Shown here one piece after another: positions 8,293 through 18,924 of a stretch of 64,000 nt of DNA. The position numbers were made by a program, and so were the translations under genes. Within the stretch, counting starts at the first letter, position 1. The number at the start of each line of letters is the position of its first letter. The stretch covers positions 992,001 through 1,056,000 of the forward strand of contig JBFXCS010000001.1 of NCBI GenBank assembly GCA_050181915.1, written 5' to 3'. The stretch comes from JBFXCS01 sp050181915 (lineage in GTDB: Bacteria; Actinomycetota; Thermoleophilia; Miltoncostaeales; Miltoncostaeaceae). The notes beneath the pieces are model-generated. The model ran no database searches, was not told the DNA's origin, and was given only the letters and a program-made list of their open reading frames with translations.

Positions 8293-9327
8293 ATGCGCGT
8301 CGGCGTGCTCACCGGTGGGGGCGACTGCCCCGGGCTCAACGCGGTGATCCGCGCGGCGGTCCGCGTCGGGGCCGGCGCCCACGGCCACCGGCACGTAGGG
8401 CTGCACGGCGGCTGGCGCGGTCTGCTGCGGCGCGACACGCAGCCGCTCGACCGCGACGTGGTGGCCCCGATCCTCACCCGCGGCGGCACCATCCTGGGCA
8501 GCTCGCGCACGAACCCCTTCAAGGACCCGGACGGCGGGGCGCAGTGCGAGCGGGCCTTCGCGGACCTCGGCCTGGACGCCCTGATCGCGATCGGCGGCGA
8601 GGACACCCTGGGCGTGGCGCGCCGCCTGTTCACCGACCACGGGCTGCCGGTGGTCGGCGTGCCCAAGACGATCGACAACGACCTGTCGGGCACCGACTAC
8701 ACCTTCGGCTTCTGGACGGCCGTGCAGATCGCGGTCGACGCGATCGACCGGCTCCACACCACCGGCGAGTCGCACGACCGGACCATGGTGGTCGAGGTGA
8801 TGGGCCGGCACGCGGGCTGGATCGCCCTCGAGGCGGGCCTCGCCGGCGGCGCCCACGCGATCCTGATCCCCGAGAGGCAGGCGACCCTCGACGCCGTGTG
8901 CGCCCGCATCGCGGCCCGCCGCGAGCGCGGCAGGCGCTACTCGGTGATCGTGGTGAGCGAGGGCGTGGTGCTGGACGACGCCGCCGGGGACGGCGAGCTG
9001 GACGAGTTCGGCCACCCCCTGATGGCGAAGGCCGGCGTCGGCGACCGGCTGGCGGAGGGCGTGTCGCAGCGGCTCGGCGTCGAGGCCCGGGCCGTGGTGC
9101 TCGGCCACGTGCAGCGCGGCGGCACGCCGATCGCCTACGACCGGTCGCTCGCCACGCGCTTCGGCGCCCGCGCGGCGGAGATGGTCGCCGAGGGCGCCTT
9201 CGGCCGGATGGCCGCCCTGCACGGCGACGCGGTCGAGGACGTCCCCCTCACCGACGCGGTGAGCGAGCTGAAGACGGTGCCCCCGGAGACCTACGAGCGG
9301 GTCGGCCGGATCATCGGCACCGACTGA
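8293..9327 (+). CDS. 6-phosphofructokinase, predicted pyrophosphate-dependent
   Basis: Phosphorylates fructose 6-phosphate to the 1,6-bisphosphate, the committing step of glycolysis, in the cytosol. The protein has 344 residues. Visible motifs: GVLTGGGDCPGLNAVIR at the N terminus, IGGEDTLG (101-106), PKTIDND (124-130) and MGRHAGW. Residue 104 is Asp and residue 125 (position 124 of the E. coli enzyme) is Lys. This Asp/Lys pair is the signature of PPi-using enzymes such as that of Amycolatopsis methanolica, whereas ATP enzymes have Gly at 104. The reaction would then be reversible and serve gluconeogenesis too. ATG 8293 is chosen over an earlier in-frame start at 8272 because of the conserved MRVGVLTGGGD opening and the -10 box. 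Confidence 0.93.
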   Translation: MRVGVLTGGGDCPGLNAVIRAAVRVGAGAHGHRHVGLHGGWRGLLRRDTQPLDRDVVAPILTRGGTILGSSRTNPFKDPDGGAQCERAFADLGLDALIAIGGEDTLGVARRLFTDHGLPVVGVPKTIDNDLSGTDYTFGFWTAVQIAVDAIDRLHTTGESHDRTMVVEVMGRHAGWIALEAGLAGGAHAILIPERQATLDAVCARIAARRERGRRYSVIVVSEGVVLDDAAGDGELDEFGHPLMAKAGVGDRLAEGVSQRLGVEARAVVLGHVQRGGTPIAYDRSLATRFGARAAEMVAEGAFGRMAALHGDAVEDVPLTDAVSELKTVPPETYERVGRIIGTD

Positions 9328-9388
9328 ACGGCGACCGCCGACCCGGGCCGCCCGCGCGCCGCCGTCGCCCCCTCCGCGCGCACCGCGC

Positions 9389-9406
9389 CGCCCCCTTAAG
9401 GGGGCG
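9389..9406. terminator. Perfect 18-nt palindrome, candidate terminator or operator
   Basis: CGCCCCC-TTAA-GGGGGCG is a perfect hairpin with a 7-bp stem and a TTAA loop, 62 nt after the phosphofructokinase stop and before topB. No T-run follows, so a regulatory role is equally possible. Confidence 0.4.
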
Positions 9407-9453
9407 CGTGACAGCGGTGAGACGGACCGGGACGCGGTCGCCGGGACCGGTGC

Positions 9454-9467
9454 TAACCTGCCGCGCC
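9454..9467 (+). promoter_or_regulatory. Leaderless-type -10 element for topB
   Basis: TAACCT at 9454-9459 ends 8 nt before the ATG at 9468. There is no ribosome-binding site. Confidence 0.4.
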
Positions 9468-12022
<2,555 letters not shown>

Positions 12023-12026
<4 letters not shown>

Positions 12027-12433
12027 CCCCCGCCCACATCGCCGCGCACCTGGCGGAGCGGGCGACGTGGAGCTACTCGCGGTCGTCCGGGCCGGGCGGC
12101 CAGCGCCGCGATCATGCGGAGACCCGGGCCGAGCTGACGATCACGACCGAGGACCTGGCGGAGCTGCCGCCCCGGATCGCCGCGCGCCTGCGGGCCCGGC
12201 TGGGCCTGGACGCGAGGCCCCTGCGGCTGGTGAGCCAGGACGAGCGCTCGCGGGAGCGCAACCGCGAGGCGGTGCGCGCCCGGCTGGAGCGGCGCCTCGC
12301 CGCCGCCCTGGCCCCGCCGCCCCCGCCGCGCCGGGCCACGCGGCCGGGCCGCGCCGCCCGCGAGCGCCGCCTGGCCGACAAGGCGCGCCGCGGCGATCTG
12401 AAGGCGTCGCGCCGGCGACCCGATGTCGCGTGA
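12023..12433 (+). CDS. Small GGQ-motif release-factor-like protein (ArfB/YaeJ-type)
   Basis: A 136-residue RF-1-domain protein lacking a stop-codon-recognition domain. The catalytic GGQ is at residues 25-27 (SRSSGPGGQ), and the C terminus (about 95-136) is strongly basic, as in ribosome-rescue factors of the ArfB type that release peptides from stalled ribosomes. The residues after GGQ read RRDHAET instead of the usual HVNKxET, so it may belong to an actinobacterial side branch rather than true ArfB. The ATG overlaps the topB stop (ATGA at 12023-12026), so expression is coupled to topB. The pairing with a topoisomerase has no obvious functional meaning. Confidence 0.8.
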
Positions 12434-12476
12434 CGGCCACCTCGGGGACCCCTGCCCGGGGCGCGTGGGCGCCCGG

Positions 12477-12489
12477 TACGGTGCGGCCG
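12477..12489 (+). promoter_or_regulatory. Leaderless-type -10 element
   Basis: TACGGT at 12477-12482 ends 7 nt before the GTG at 12490. Confidence 0.38.
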
Positions 12490-13302
12490 GTGGACGCGAT
12501 GGAGGCGCGCCTGAGGGAGCTGGCGGAGGAGCCGGGCGTGTGGTCGCCCATCGACCCGGTCGGCGACCTGATCGTCGACGACGGGCTCTGGATCGTGGTG
12601 CGCGGCCGGGCGGCCACGATCGAGCGCATCCGCCTGGCGGAGGGGCGGGTCGGCGACGCGGTGCGCCGGGTGCGCGCGATGGCGGCCGACAACGGGTGGA
12701 ACCCGGTGCTGTGGTGGGCCGGGGAGCGGGCGACCCCCCGCGATCTGGCGCGGCGCCTGGGGGACCTCGGGCTGCGACCCGACGACGAGGTGCCGGAGCT
12801 GGTGAGCCTCGCCATCGACCGCGAGCCCTCCGGGGCCTCGGCGGTCGAGGTGCGGCGGGTCCGCGACCTCGACGCCTACCGCCGGGCGGTCGACCTGGAC
12901 ATGGAGATCTGGGGCACGCCGCCCGAGCGCCGCGCCGCCATCGCCCGCTGCGCGCGGGAGCGCTGGGAGGCCTACGGCGGCAACCCCGCCATCGAGCACT
13001 ACGTCGCCTATCTCGACGGCGCGCCGGCGGGCTTCGGCCGCGCCGTGTTCACGCCCTGGGCGGCGCTGCTGATGGGCGGGACGGTGCGGGCCGAGGCACG
13101 CGGCCGGGGCGTCTACCGGGCCCTGGTCCACGCCCGCTGGCGCGACGCCGTCTCGCGCGGCACGCCGCGCCTGACGACGGCGGCCGGCGAGATGTCGTCG
13201 CCGGTGCTGCGGGCGATGGGCTTCCGCGAGATCGGGCGGGTGAGGCTGATGCGCGACCCGCGGATCCGGACGGGGCCGCCGGGCGCCGCCCTCACCGGGT
13301 GA
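12490..13302 (+). CDS. GNAT-family N-acetyltransferase
   Basis: A 270-residue protein. The C-terminal half (about 115-260) looks like a GNAT acyl-CoA-dependent transferase, with the acetyl-CoA-binding stretch VRAEARGRGVYRALVHAR (RGRGVY variant of Q/RxxGxG/A) and the late element VLRAMGFREIG. The N-terminal half (about 1-110) is a poorly conserved domain that may be a degenerate second GNAT fold, as in two-domain GNATs. The substrate is unknown. GTG 12490 is chosen because of the TACGGT box 7 nt upstream; ATG 12499 is the alternative. The gene converges on the methyltransferase gene with 4 nt between stops. Confidence 0.8.
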   Translation: MDAMEARLRELAEEPGVWSPIDPVGDLIVDDGLWIVVRGRAATIERIRLAEGRVGDAVRRVRAMAADNGWNPVLWWAGERATPRDLARRLGDLGLRPDDEVPELVSLAIDREPSGASAVEVRRVRDLDAYRRAVDLDMEIWGTPPERRAAIARCARERWEAYGGNPAIEHYVAYLDGAPAGFGRAVFTPWAALLMGGTVRAEARGRGVYRALVHARWRDAVSRGTPRLTTAAGEMSSPVLRAMGFREIGRVRLMRDPRIRTGPPGAALTG

Positions 13303-13306
13303 GCGG

Positions 13307-14074
13307 TCACGGCGCCTCGGCGCGGATGACGAGGTAACCGGAGGTGCCGCGGAAGCGGCGGTCGTCCTCATTGCCTTCCGCCAGCGCCGCGACGCTGCGC
13401 TCGCGGACGTCGTCCCAGGCGTCGTCGTCGAGCAGGCGCCGCGCGAAGCGCCACACCGGGTGGTGCCGCACCTGCTCCTCGAACCACGCCGCCGGCGAGT
13501 CGGCCTCGAAGGTCAGCGCGGCCTCCTCGATCCGCACGCCCCGGGCGCCGGCGGCGGCCAGCAGCCGGCCCACCCACTCGCGGTCGCCCCACGCCGGGCG
13601 CCTGCCGCCGTCGCCGGGCATCGCGTCGCGCAGGATGCGGCCCGCCGCCGTGATCGGCCCGGCCTCGATCCAGCCGGTCAGGGCGATGACGCCGCCGCGA
13701 CGGACGGCGCGCAGCATCTCCCCGACCGCCCGTTCGGGGTCGGGGTGGAAGATCACGCCGAAGCAGCTGAGGGCGGCGTCGAACCCGCCCGCCGGCAGCG
13801 GCAGCTCGCCGGCGTCGCCCACCATGAAGCGGGCGTCCGCCCCCGCCTCGGCGGCCCGCCGGGCGGCGATCTCCACCAGGCCCGGCGAGGCGTCGACGCC
13901 GGTCGCCCGTCCGCCGGCGGCGACCGCGGCCAGCGCGACGTTGCCGGTGCCGCAGGCGACGTCCAGCACCCGGTCGCCCTCGCCGACGCCCGCGGCCGCC
14001 ACCAGGCGCGCCGCCGCGGGCCGCAGCGCCTCGGCGGTGCGGGCGTAGTCGCCGTCCCCCCAGTCGATCGCCAT
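13307..14074 (-). CDS. Class I SAM-dependent methyltransferase
   Basis: A 255-residue soluble methyltransferase. The SAM-binding motif I is VLDVACGTGNVALAA (about 45-59), the motif II acidic residue lies in ATGVDASPGLVEIA, and the post-I motif is VGDAGELPLPAGGFDAALS. It resembles UbiE/Methyltransf_11-type small-molecule methyltransferases. The product is not predictable from sequence. GGGGAGGGGAG directly before ATG 14074 is a strong ribosome-binding site, unlike the leaderless genes nearby. It is divergent from the type II NADH dehydrogenase gene, with 51 bp between the starts. If it acts on menaquinone precursors the two would be linked, but nothing here proves that. Confidence 0.85.
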   Translation of the reverse strand: MAIDWGDGDYARTAEALRPAAARLVAAAGVGEGDRVLDVACGTGNVALAAVAAGGRATGVDASPGLVEIAARRAAEAGADARFMVGDAGELPLPAGGFDAALSCFGVIFHPDPERAVGEMLRAVRRGGVIALTGWIEAGPITAAGRILRDAMPGDGGRRPAWGDREWVGRLLAAAGARGVRIEEAALTFEADSPAAWFEEQVRHHPVWRFARRLLDDDAWDDVRERSVAALAEGNEDDRRFRGTSGYLVIRAEAP

Positions 14075-14112
14075 CGGCTCCCCTCCCCGGTCGGGCCGAT
14101 CCGCGACCGGAC

Positions 14113-14125
14113 TACACTGTAGGGC
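14113..14125 (+). promoter_or_regulatory. Leaderless-type -10 element
   Basis: TACACT at 14113-14118 ends 7 nt before the GTG at 14126. Confidence 0.42.
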
Positions 14126-15427
14126 GTGAGCGACACCCGTCCGACCCGCGTCGTGATCATCGGGGGCGGCTTCGGGGGCTTCTTCACCGCGCTCGCCCTC
14201 GAGCGGGCGACGCGCCGCGGCGGCCCCGACCTCGACGTGACGGTCATCCACGACTCGAACGCGATGGTGTACACGCCCTTCCTGCCCCAGGCGGCCGGCG
14301 GCACGCTGGAGCCGCGCCACGTGGTGGTGCCGCTGCGCCCCGCCCTGCGGCGCACCGCCGTGCTGGTGGGCGCCGCCGTCGCCCACGACGCCGAGGGCCG
14401 CGTCGTCACCTTCGAGTCGAGCGCCGGGGACCGTCGCGACCTGCCGTACGACCACCTGGTCGCCGCGCCCGGATCGGTGTCGCGCACGCTGCCGGTGCCG
14501 GGGCTGCAGGAGGCGGCGATCGGCTTCAAGACCGTCGCCGAGGCGATCTACCTGCGCAACCACGCCATCCAGCAGCTGGAGCTGGCGGCCACCACCGATG
14601 ACCGCGAGCAGCGCGCGGCGCGGCTCACCTTCGTGTTCGTGGGCGGCGGCTACGCCGGCGTCGAGGCGCTCGCCGAGATCGAGGACCTGCTGCGCGACGC
14701 GAAGAAGCGCTACCCGGCCCTGGCCGAGGACCGGCCGCGCTTCATCCTGATCGAGGCCACCGAGTCGATCTTCCCCGAGGTCGGCTCCCGCCTGTCCTCC
14801 TACTCGATGCGCGAGCTGCACCGCCGCGGCGTGGAGATGAAGCTCGGCACCACCGTCACCGACGCCTCGGGCGGAGCGGTCACGCTGTCGGGCGGCGAGC
14901 GCATCCCCTGCCAGACGCTGGTGTGGACCACCGGCGTGCGCACCCATCCCACCATGGCGATGCTCGGCCTGCCCACCGACGGGCGCGGCCGGGCGATCGT
15001 CGACGAGACCACGGCGGTGGAGGGGCGCCCCGGCATCTGGGCGCTCGGCGACAGCGCCGCCGTGCCCGACCCGGCCCGCCCCGGGCTGCCGTGCCCGCCC
15101 ACCTGCCAGCACGCGATGCGGCAGGCCCGCGTCACCGCGGCGAACATCGTCGCGGCGATCGAGGGGCGCGCGCCGTCGCGGTTCACGTACCGCACGCTGG
15201 GCGTGTTCGTCGACCTCGGGCGCGGCAAGGCGGTCGCCAGCGTCCTGGGCCTCCAGTTCCGCGGCTTCCCCGCCTGGTTCCTCGCCCGCGGCTATCACCT
15301 CAGCCAGATCCCCGGCCTGGCCCGCAAGGCGCGGGTCGCGATCGACTGGGCGGTGGCGCTGCTGTTCCGCCGCGACCTGGCCGAGCTCGGCACCCTGGGC
15401 CACCCGGAGCGCCTGGCGGACCCGTAG
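14126..15427 (+). CDS. Type II NADH dehydrogenase-like FAD oxidoreductase
   Basis: A 433-residue pyridine-nucleotide-disulfide-family oxidoreductase that probably passes electrons from NAD(P)H to quinone at the inner membrane face. The FAD-binding Rossmann motif is VVIIGGGFGGFFTALAL (about 9-25), and the NADH-binding motif is FVFVGGGYAGVEALAE (about 171-186). The second FAD contact is GIWALGDSAAV. A C-terminal region of about 60 residues with a hydrophobic/basic helix (LARKARVAIDWAVALLF) is typical of membrane-attached NDH-2 enzymes. Its non-pumping reaction would complement proton-pumping complex I. The start is GTG 14126, fixed by the -10 box. Confidence 0.88.
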   Translation: MSDTRPTRVVIIGGGFGGFFTALALERATRRGGPDLDVTVIHDSNAMVYTPFLPQAAGGTLEPRHVVVPLRPALRRTAVLVGAAVAHDAEGRVVTFESSAGDRRDLPYDHLVAAPGSVSRTLPVPGLQEAAIGFKTVAEAIYLRNHAIQQLELAATTDDREQRAARLTFVFVGGGYAGVEALAEIEDLLRDAKKRYPALAEDRPRFILIEATESIFPEVGSRLSSYSMRELHRRGVEMKLGTTVTDASGGAVTLSGGERIPCQTLVWTTGVRTHPTMAMLGLPTDGRGRAIVDETTAVEGRPGIWALGDSAAVPDPARPGLPCPPTCQHAMRQARVTAANIVAAIEGRAPSRFTYRTLGVFVDLGRGKAVASVLGLQFRGFPAWFLARGYHLSQIPGLARKARVAIDWAVALLFRRDLAELGTLGHPERLADP

Positions 15428-15484
15428 CGGCCCGCCGCGCGTAGGATCACCCCGGCTCGTGACCGACGGCACGAAGGGGGAGCG

Positions 15485-16153
15485 ATGGACGCGCTCGAGG
15501 CGATCCGCAGGCGGCGCAGCGTGCGCCGGTACACCGACCGGCCCGTGTCCGACGAGGACCTCGACGAGATCCTGCGCCTGGCGCTGCTGGCCCCGACCGG
15601 CGGCATGACCCAGGCCTGGAGCATCCTGGTCGTCCGCCAGCCGGCGATCCGCGCCGCGCTCGCCGACCTGATCATCCGCGGCGGCGGCGAGTACTTCGCC
15701 GTCGCCCGGCCGCCGGCCGAGGGCGCGACGGCGCAGGAGCACGCCGAGTGGGCCCACCGCTACGCCCGCGAGACCCTCGCGACCTACCCGAAGGTGCCGG
15801 TCTGGATCGTCGCCCTGCGCGTGCCGCGCAACGCCTACCCGCGGCTGGAGGGCGGCGGGGACTTCGAGCGCGACGCCGACCTCACCTCGGTGGCCTTCCT
15901 GCTGGAGAACCTGATGGTGGCGGCCCGGGCCAAGGGGCTGGGCACCGTGCCGACCGTCTTCCAGTGGTTCGTGGAGGACGAGTTCCGGGCCCTGCTGGGC
16001 CTGCCGCCGGAGGTCGAGGCGCCCCTGCTCACCCCGCTCGGCTACCCCGAGGAGTTCCCCACCGCGCTGCCGCCGGCGCTGGCGAGGATCAAGCGCCCCT
16101 GGCGCACCCTCGTCCACGACGACCGCTGGGGGTCGCCGAGGGTGACACGATAG
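15485..16153 (+). CDS. Nitroreductase-family FMN oxidoreductase
   Basis: A 222-residue protein of the nitroreductase fold. The FMN phosphate-binding opening AIRRRRSVRRYTDRPVSDEDL is seen at residues 6-26, followed by LALLAPTGGMTQAW and, late, LENLMVAARAKGLGTVPT. These enzymes use NAD(P)H and FMN to reduce quinones, nitro compounds or other small acceptors; the natural substrate is not evident. The ATG at 15485 has an AGGGGGAG ribosome-binding site, and TAGGAT at 15442-15447 is a plausible -10 box about 37 nt upstream. It follows the NADH dehydrogenase gene by 57 nt and ends before a strong terminator hairpin. Confidence 0.88.
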   Translation: MDALEAIRRRRSVRRYTDRPVSDEDLDEILRLALLAPTGGMTQAWSILVVRQPAIRAALADLIIRGGGEYFAVARPPAEGATAQEHAEWAHRYARETLATYPKVPVWIVALRVPRNAYPRLEGGGDFERDADLTSVAFLLENLMVAARAKGLGTVPTVFQWFVEDEFRALLGLPPEVEAPLLTPLGYPEEFPTALPPALARIKRPWRTLVHDDRWGSPRVTR

Positions 16154-16215
16154 GAACCAGCGCCGTCCACCACGCCGGTTCCGGTGAGACGGAATCTCAT
16201 GCCGCTGCCCATCGT

Positions 16216-16249
16216 GGTTGCCGGCGCGTCAGGGAACGCGCCGGCAACC
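16216..16249. terminator. Perfect 13-bp stem hairpin between convergent genes
   Basis: GGTTGCCGGCGCG (16216-16228), an 8-nt loop and CGCGCCGGCAACC (16237-16249) form a perfect stem. It lies between the convergent nitroreductase (+) and membrane-protein (-) genes, so it probably serves both strands. Confidence 0.75.
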
Positions 16250-16279
16250 GTGTCTCTCGTCGGTTCCCCGGCTACATCT

Positions 16280-16888
16280 TCACAGCTTGTCGTAGTTGAC
16301 CCGCCTCCCGACTCCGGTCGCGCCCTTCACCTCAACGGGTCCCGCAGGCTCGCCCGCGGCGACATCGAGCGCGAAGGTGTTGTTCTTGACCGACGTCGAC
16401 TTCGTGCCGATACTCGCCGTCCGGGCTTCATCACTCACCATCCCGAGAACCCATTGACCGCTCTCGCCCTTCCCCACGATCAAGGGAATCGAACCGAACG
16501 ACGCGATAACGGAGGGATCGTTGCAGGTAGCGGCCCCGTTGGCACCGGAGGTGACCATGAGGCACAGCTTCTTTCCCGCCTTCCCGATCCACAGGACATG
16601 ACCGTCGCCGAGGTCTTGAGCCTCGTGCAGGGAAGCTGCGTCGATTCCCGCCTCTTTCATGATGGGGCTGTCAGCGACCGACGCAGGCACACTTTGGCTT
16701 GGCCCATCAAATGCGCTGACCCTGACCGCGGCGATCTCGCTTGCCGAGGGGTGACTGTCGAGCGGGTCACTGCTCCCTGAACCCGCAGCCAGAGCCAAGG
16801 TCACACCAAGAGCGGCGACCACCATCGCGATTCCAAGAATCCACAAGGTAAGACGTTGCAATCGTCCGCCTGCCAATCCCTCCATCAT
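16280..16888 (-). CDS. Hypothetical membrane-anchored/exported protein in low-GC patch
   Basis: I do not recognise this 202-residue protein. From ATG 16888 the N terminus is LAGGRLQRLTLWILGIAMVV, a signal-anchor (about 5-35), followed by a polar extracytoplasmic domain with one cysteine pair (LCLMV, TCNDP). Upstream in-frame ATGs at 16993 and 16897 are possible, but the AGGGG just before 16888 favours this one. Base composition is clearly lower in GC than in the neighbours and the codons are less biased, suggesting transfer. It follows the small secreted-protein gene by 40 nt and is probably in one operon with it. No domain is assigned. Confidence 0.6.
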   Translation of the reverse strand: MMEGLAGGRLQRLTLWILGIAMVVAALGVTLALAAGSGSSDPLDSHPSASEIAAVRVSAFDGPSQSVPASVADSPIMKEAGIDAASLHEAQDLGDGHVLWIGKAGKKLCLMVTSGANGAATCNDPSVIASFGSIPLIVGKGESGQWVLGMVSDEARTASIGTKSTSVKNNTFALDVAAGEPAGPVEVKGATGVGRRVNYDKL

Positions 16889-16928
16889 ACCCCTCATTCT
16901 TCGATGACTTGCCCAGACCTGAAGACCA

Positions 16929-17315
16929 TTACCACGTTGCCTTGCATGCCCCATGCCCGGTGTACGGTGCCGGTATCCAGCACCAATCTTCACCGGCCGG
17001 CGACGGTGTGAAGGTCACGATGACCTGGTTCACACCTTTTGCGAACGTGTTTGCGTAGTGGTTCACATTCGCGCAAGCTCCACCCGAGGGCTGTGTGTCA
17101 ACGCCGTACGGGATATTGCCGCTCCCGAGATTGTCAGCGCGGTTACCGGTGAAGTGGGGCAGCGGCCCATAGGACGCGCTATTGCATGTTCCTGGTCCGA
17201 GGCTAGTCGGCCAGGGGGCGTAAACCGAGGAGCCCGCAAGCGCGAAGCTGGAGTTCCCCAGAGTAAGCGCCGCTGCGAGGAGTAGTCCCAAACCCGAGAG
17301 TGTGCGTCTTGCCAT
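16929..17315 (-). CDS. Small secreted cysteine-containing protein, function unknown
   Basis: I do not recognise this family. The 128-residue protein has a clear signal peptide (about 1-28, ending FALAG) and a mature part of about 100 residues. That part has four cysteines (GTCNS, ACANV, DWCWI, GACKA), probably as two disulfides, and is rich in aromatic and Pro residues. A good GGAGG ribosome-binding site lies 7 nt before the ATG at 17315. GC content is lower than in the flanking genes. The membrane protein gene immediately downstream may act with it. It could be a secreted peptide-like effector or surface protein; nothing identifies its role. Confidence 0.65.
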   Translation of the reverse strand: MARRTLSGLGLLLAAALTLGNSSFALAGSSVYAPWPTSLGPGTCNSASYGPLPHFTGNRADNLGSGNIPYGVDTQPSGGACANVNHYANTFAKGVNQVIVTFTPSPAGEDWCWIPAPYTGHGACKATW

Positions 17316-17727
17316 AGTCAGCCTCCGTCGGCATTGGGCGCGGATGCCCGTTCCGGATGAGGAACGTGATCGACGGGAGTTGGTCTATGGCATCGGTCCT
17401 GACAGTGTCCTGAACGTTGAACACCTACTGCGGTGGGACCCGACGGCGGCAACAAGGCCGATGCCGGCAAGGTGCAGGCAAGGCTTCCCATACCGAACGG
17501 CAGGCAAGTGATCCCCGGGTGATCCCCCTTCCCCATCGACCTGGGGTCGGCGAACGATGACGCGCGCACCGTCGATGGCGAATTCCATACGTTCGCCTGT
17601 CACTGAACTGAACGCTCGGGCAGGATCGCGCCCTTGCCCCGCGCGGCGCGGTGGGAGAGGGTCGGGTGGCCGAGCGGGACCGGCACGGTGCTGGGCTCGG
17701 TCGACCGTGTCCCATACCGGAGGCTCC
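17316..17727. other. 412-nt intergenic region, no gene supported
   Basis: This lies between two divergent genes, with lower GC on its left half. Short open frames occur on both strands, but none has a ribosome-binding site or recognisable protein. It presumably holds the promoters of both flanking genes; no clear -35/-10 pair was found. Confidence 0.5.
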
Positions 17728-18900
17728 GTGCCACGCCCCCAGCCGCAACGCCGGTCGCTCGACGTCGACCTGGTCGAGGACGACGCCGGCCTCGCGCGCG
17801 TCCGCGACGACTGGGAGGCCCTCGCCGCCGCGACGCGCCGCCCCGGCTCGCTGCCGGACCTGCTCATCGCCTGGCGCCGCCACGTCGCGCCGCGCGAGGC
17901 GCTCACCCGGGTCGTCACGGTGCGCGACGGCGGGCGGCTGGTGGGCCTGGCGCCCTTCCTGGTCGACCGCGGCCCACTGGGCATCGCCTACGCCCGCATG
18001 TTCGGCACGCCCTCGCTACCTCAGCGCAGCGGCATCCTCGCCGCGCCGGGGCGCGAGGAGGAGGTCGTCCGCCTCGTGGCCCGGGCGCTGGCGGCATCCG
18101 ACCCTGCGCCGGGGGTGATCAGCCTGCAGCGCATCGACGCGGGCGCCGCGGCGCCGTCGCTGCTGCGCCGCGCGTGGCCGGAGCCGCTGGGGGCGCGCCT
18201 GCACTGGCATCAGCGCGAGCCGGCGCCGGTGCTGTCCCTCGCCGGGCGCGGCTACGACGACTGGCTCGCCACCAAGGGGTCCCGCACCCGGCAGAAGCTG
18301 CGGCGGGCGCGGCGGCGCCTGGCCGAGCGCGGCGTCGCCTTCGCGCTGGCCGAGAGCCCCGCGGAGGTGGCGGAGGCGCTCGACGCCTACCGCCGCATGC
18401 ACGGCGCCCACTGGGGCGATCGCTCGCGGCTGTGGCGCGAGCCGTCGATGGCCATGCTCCGCGAGGCCGCCGAGCGCCTCGTCCCGTCGGGCGGCATGCG
18501 GCTGTACCTGCTGCGCACCGCCGACGGGATCATCTCGGTGGAGATCGTGCTCGCGGCCGGCGGCGAGGCCGCCCTCTGGAACCGCGGCTGGGACCCCGCC
18601 TGGGCGCGCGAGAGCGCCTCGATGGTGGCCCTGCACGACGTCATCGAGCACTGCTTCGCCGTCGGCGACGTCCGCCTCGACCTGGGCGAGAAGGCGCAGC
18701 CCTACAAGCTGCGGCTCTCGGACGGCGACGACCCGGTCGCCTGGGCCACCCTCATCCCGCGCGGGCGCAGCTTCCCCCAGGCGGTCGTCGCGACGGCGCC
18801 CGAGCGGTGGCGCCACCGGGCGCGGGCCGCGGCGATGCGGCTGCCCGACCCGGCGGTGGAGCGCATCAAGGCCGTCCGGAGGCGCCTGGCGCCGGCATGA
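17728..18900 (+). CDS. CelD/BcsL-like GNAT-fold acyltransferase
   Basis: A 390-residue protein with the acetyltransferase-6 (CelD/FemAB-like) layout. The N-terminal half has WEALAAATRRPGSLPDLL and LVGLAPFLV. The C-terminal GNAT core has KGSRTRQKLRRARRRLAE, a basic helix typical of the family, followed by an acyl-CoA-binding region ending LDLGEKAQPYKLRLSDG. Relatives act on exported polysaccharides or peptides; the substrate here is unknown. An earlier in-frame start at 17557 is possible, but GTG 17728 has GGAGG 4 nt upstream, and the residues before it are low-complexity. It converges on the amidase gene with a 24-nt gap. Confidence 0.82.
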   Translation: MPRPQPQRRSLDVDLVEDDAGLARVRDDWEALAAATRRPGSLPDLLIAWRRHVAPREALTRVVTVRDGGRLVGLAPFLVDRGPLGIAYARMFGTPSLPQRSGILAAPGREEEVVRLVARALAASDPAPGVISLQRIDAGAAAPSLLRRAWPEPLGARLHWHQREPAPVLSLAGRGYDDWLATKGSRTRQKLRRARRRLAERGVAFALAESPAEVAEALDAYRRMHGAHWGDRSRLWREPSMAMLREAAERLVPSGGMRLYLLRTADGIISVEIVLAAGGEAALWNRGWDPAWARESASMVALHDVIEHCFAVGDVRLDLGEKAQPYKLRLSDGDDPVAWATLIPRGRSFPQAVVATAPERWRHRARAAAMRLPDPAVERIKAVRRRLAPA

Positions 18901-18924
18901 CCCCGGCGCGGCCGAGGCGCGGCG

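Noticed and set aside
13307..16117. Very long minus-strand frame extending the methyltransferase
   Set aside because: Only the last 255 codons encode the methyltransferase. The upstream part lies opposite the NADH dehydrogenase and nitroreductase genes and has no recognisable protein; ATG 14074 has a strong ribosome-binding site.
17203..17424. 73-residue minus-strand frame in the low-GC patch
   Set aside because: Overlaps the better supported secreted-protein gene in another frame and has no ribosome-binding site or similarity.
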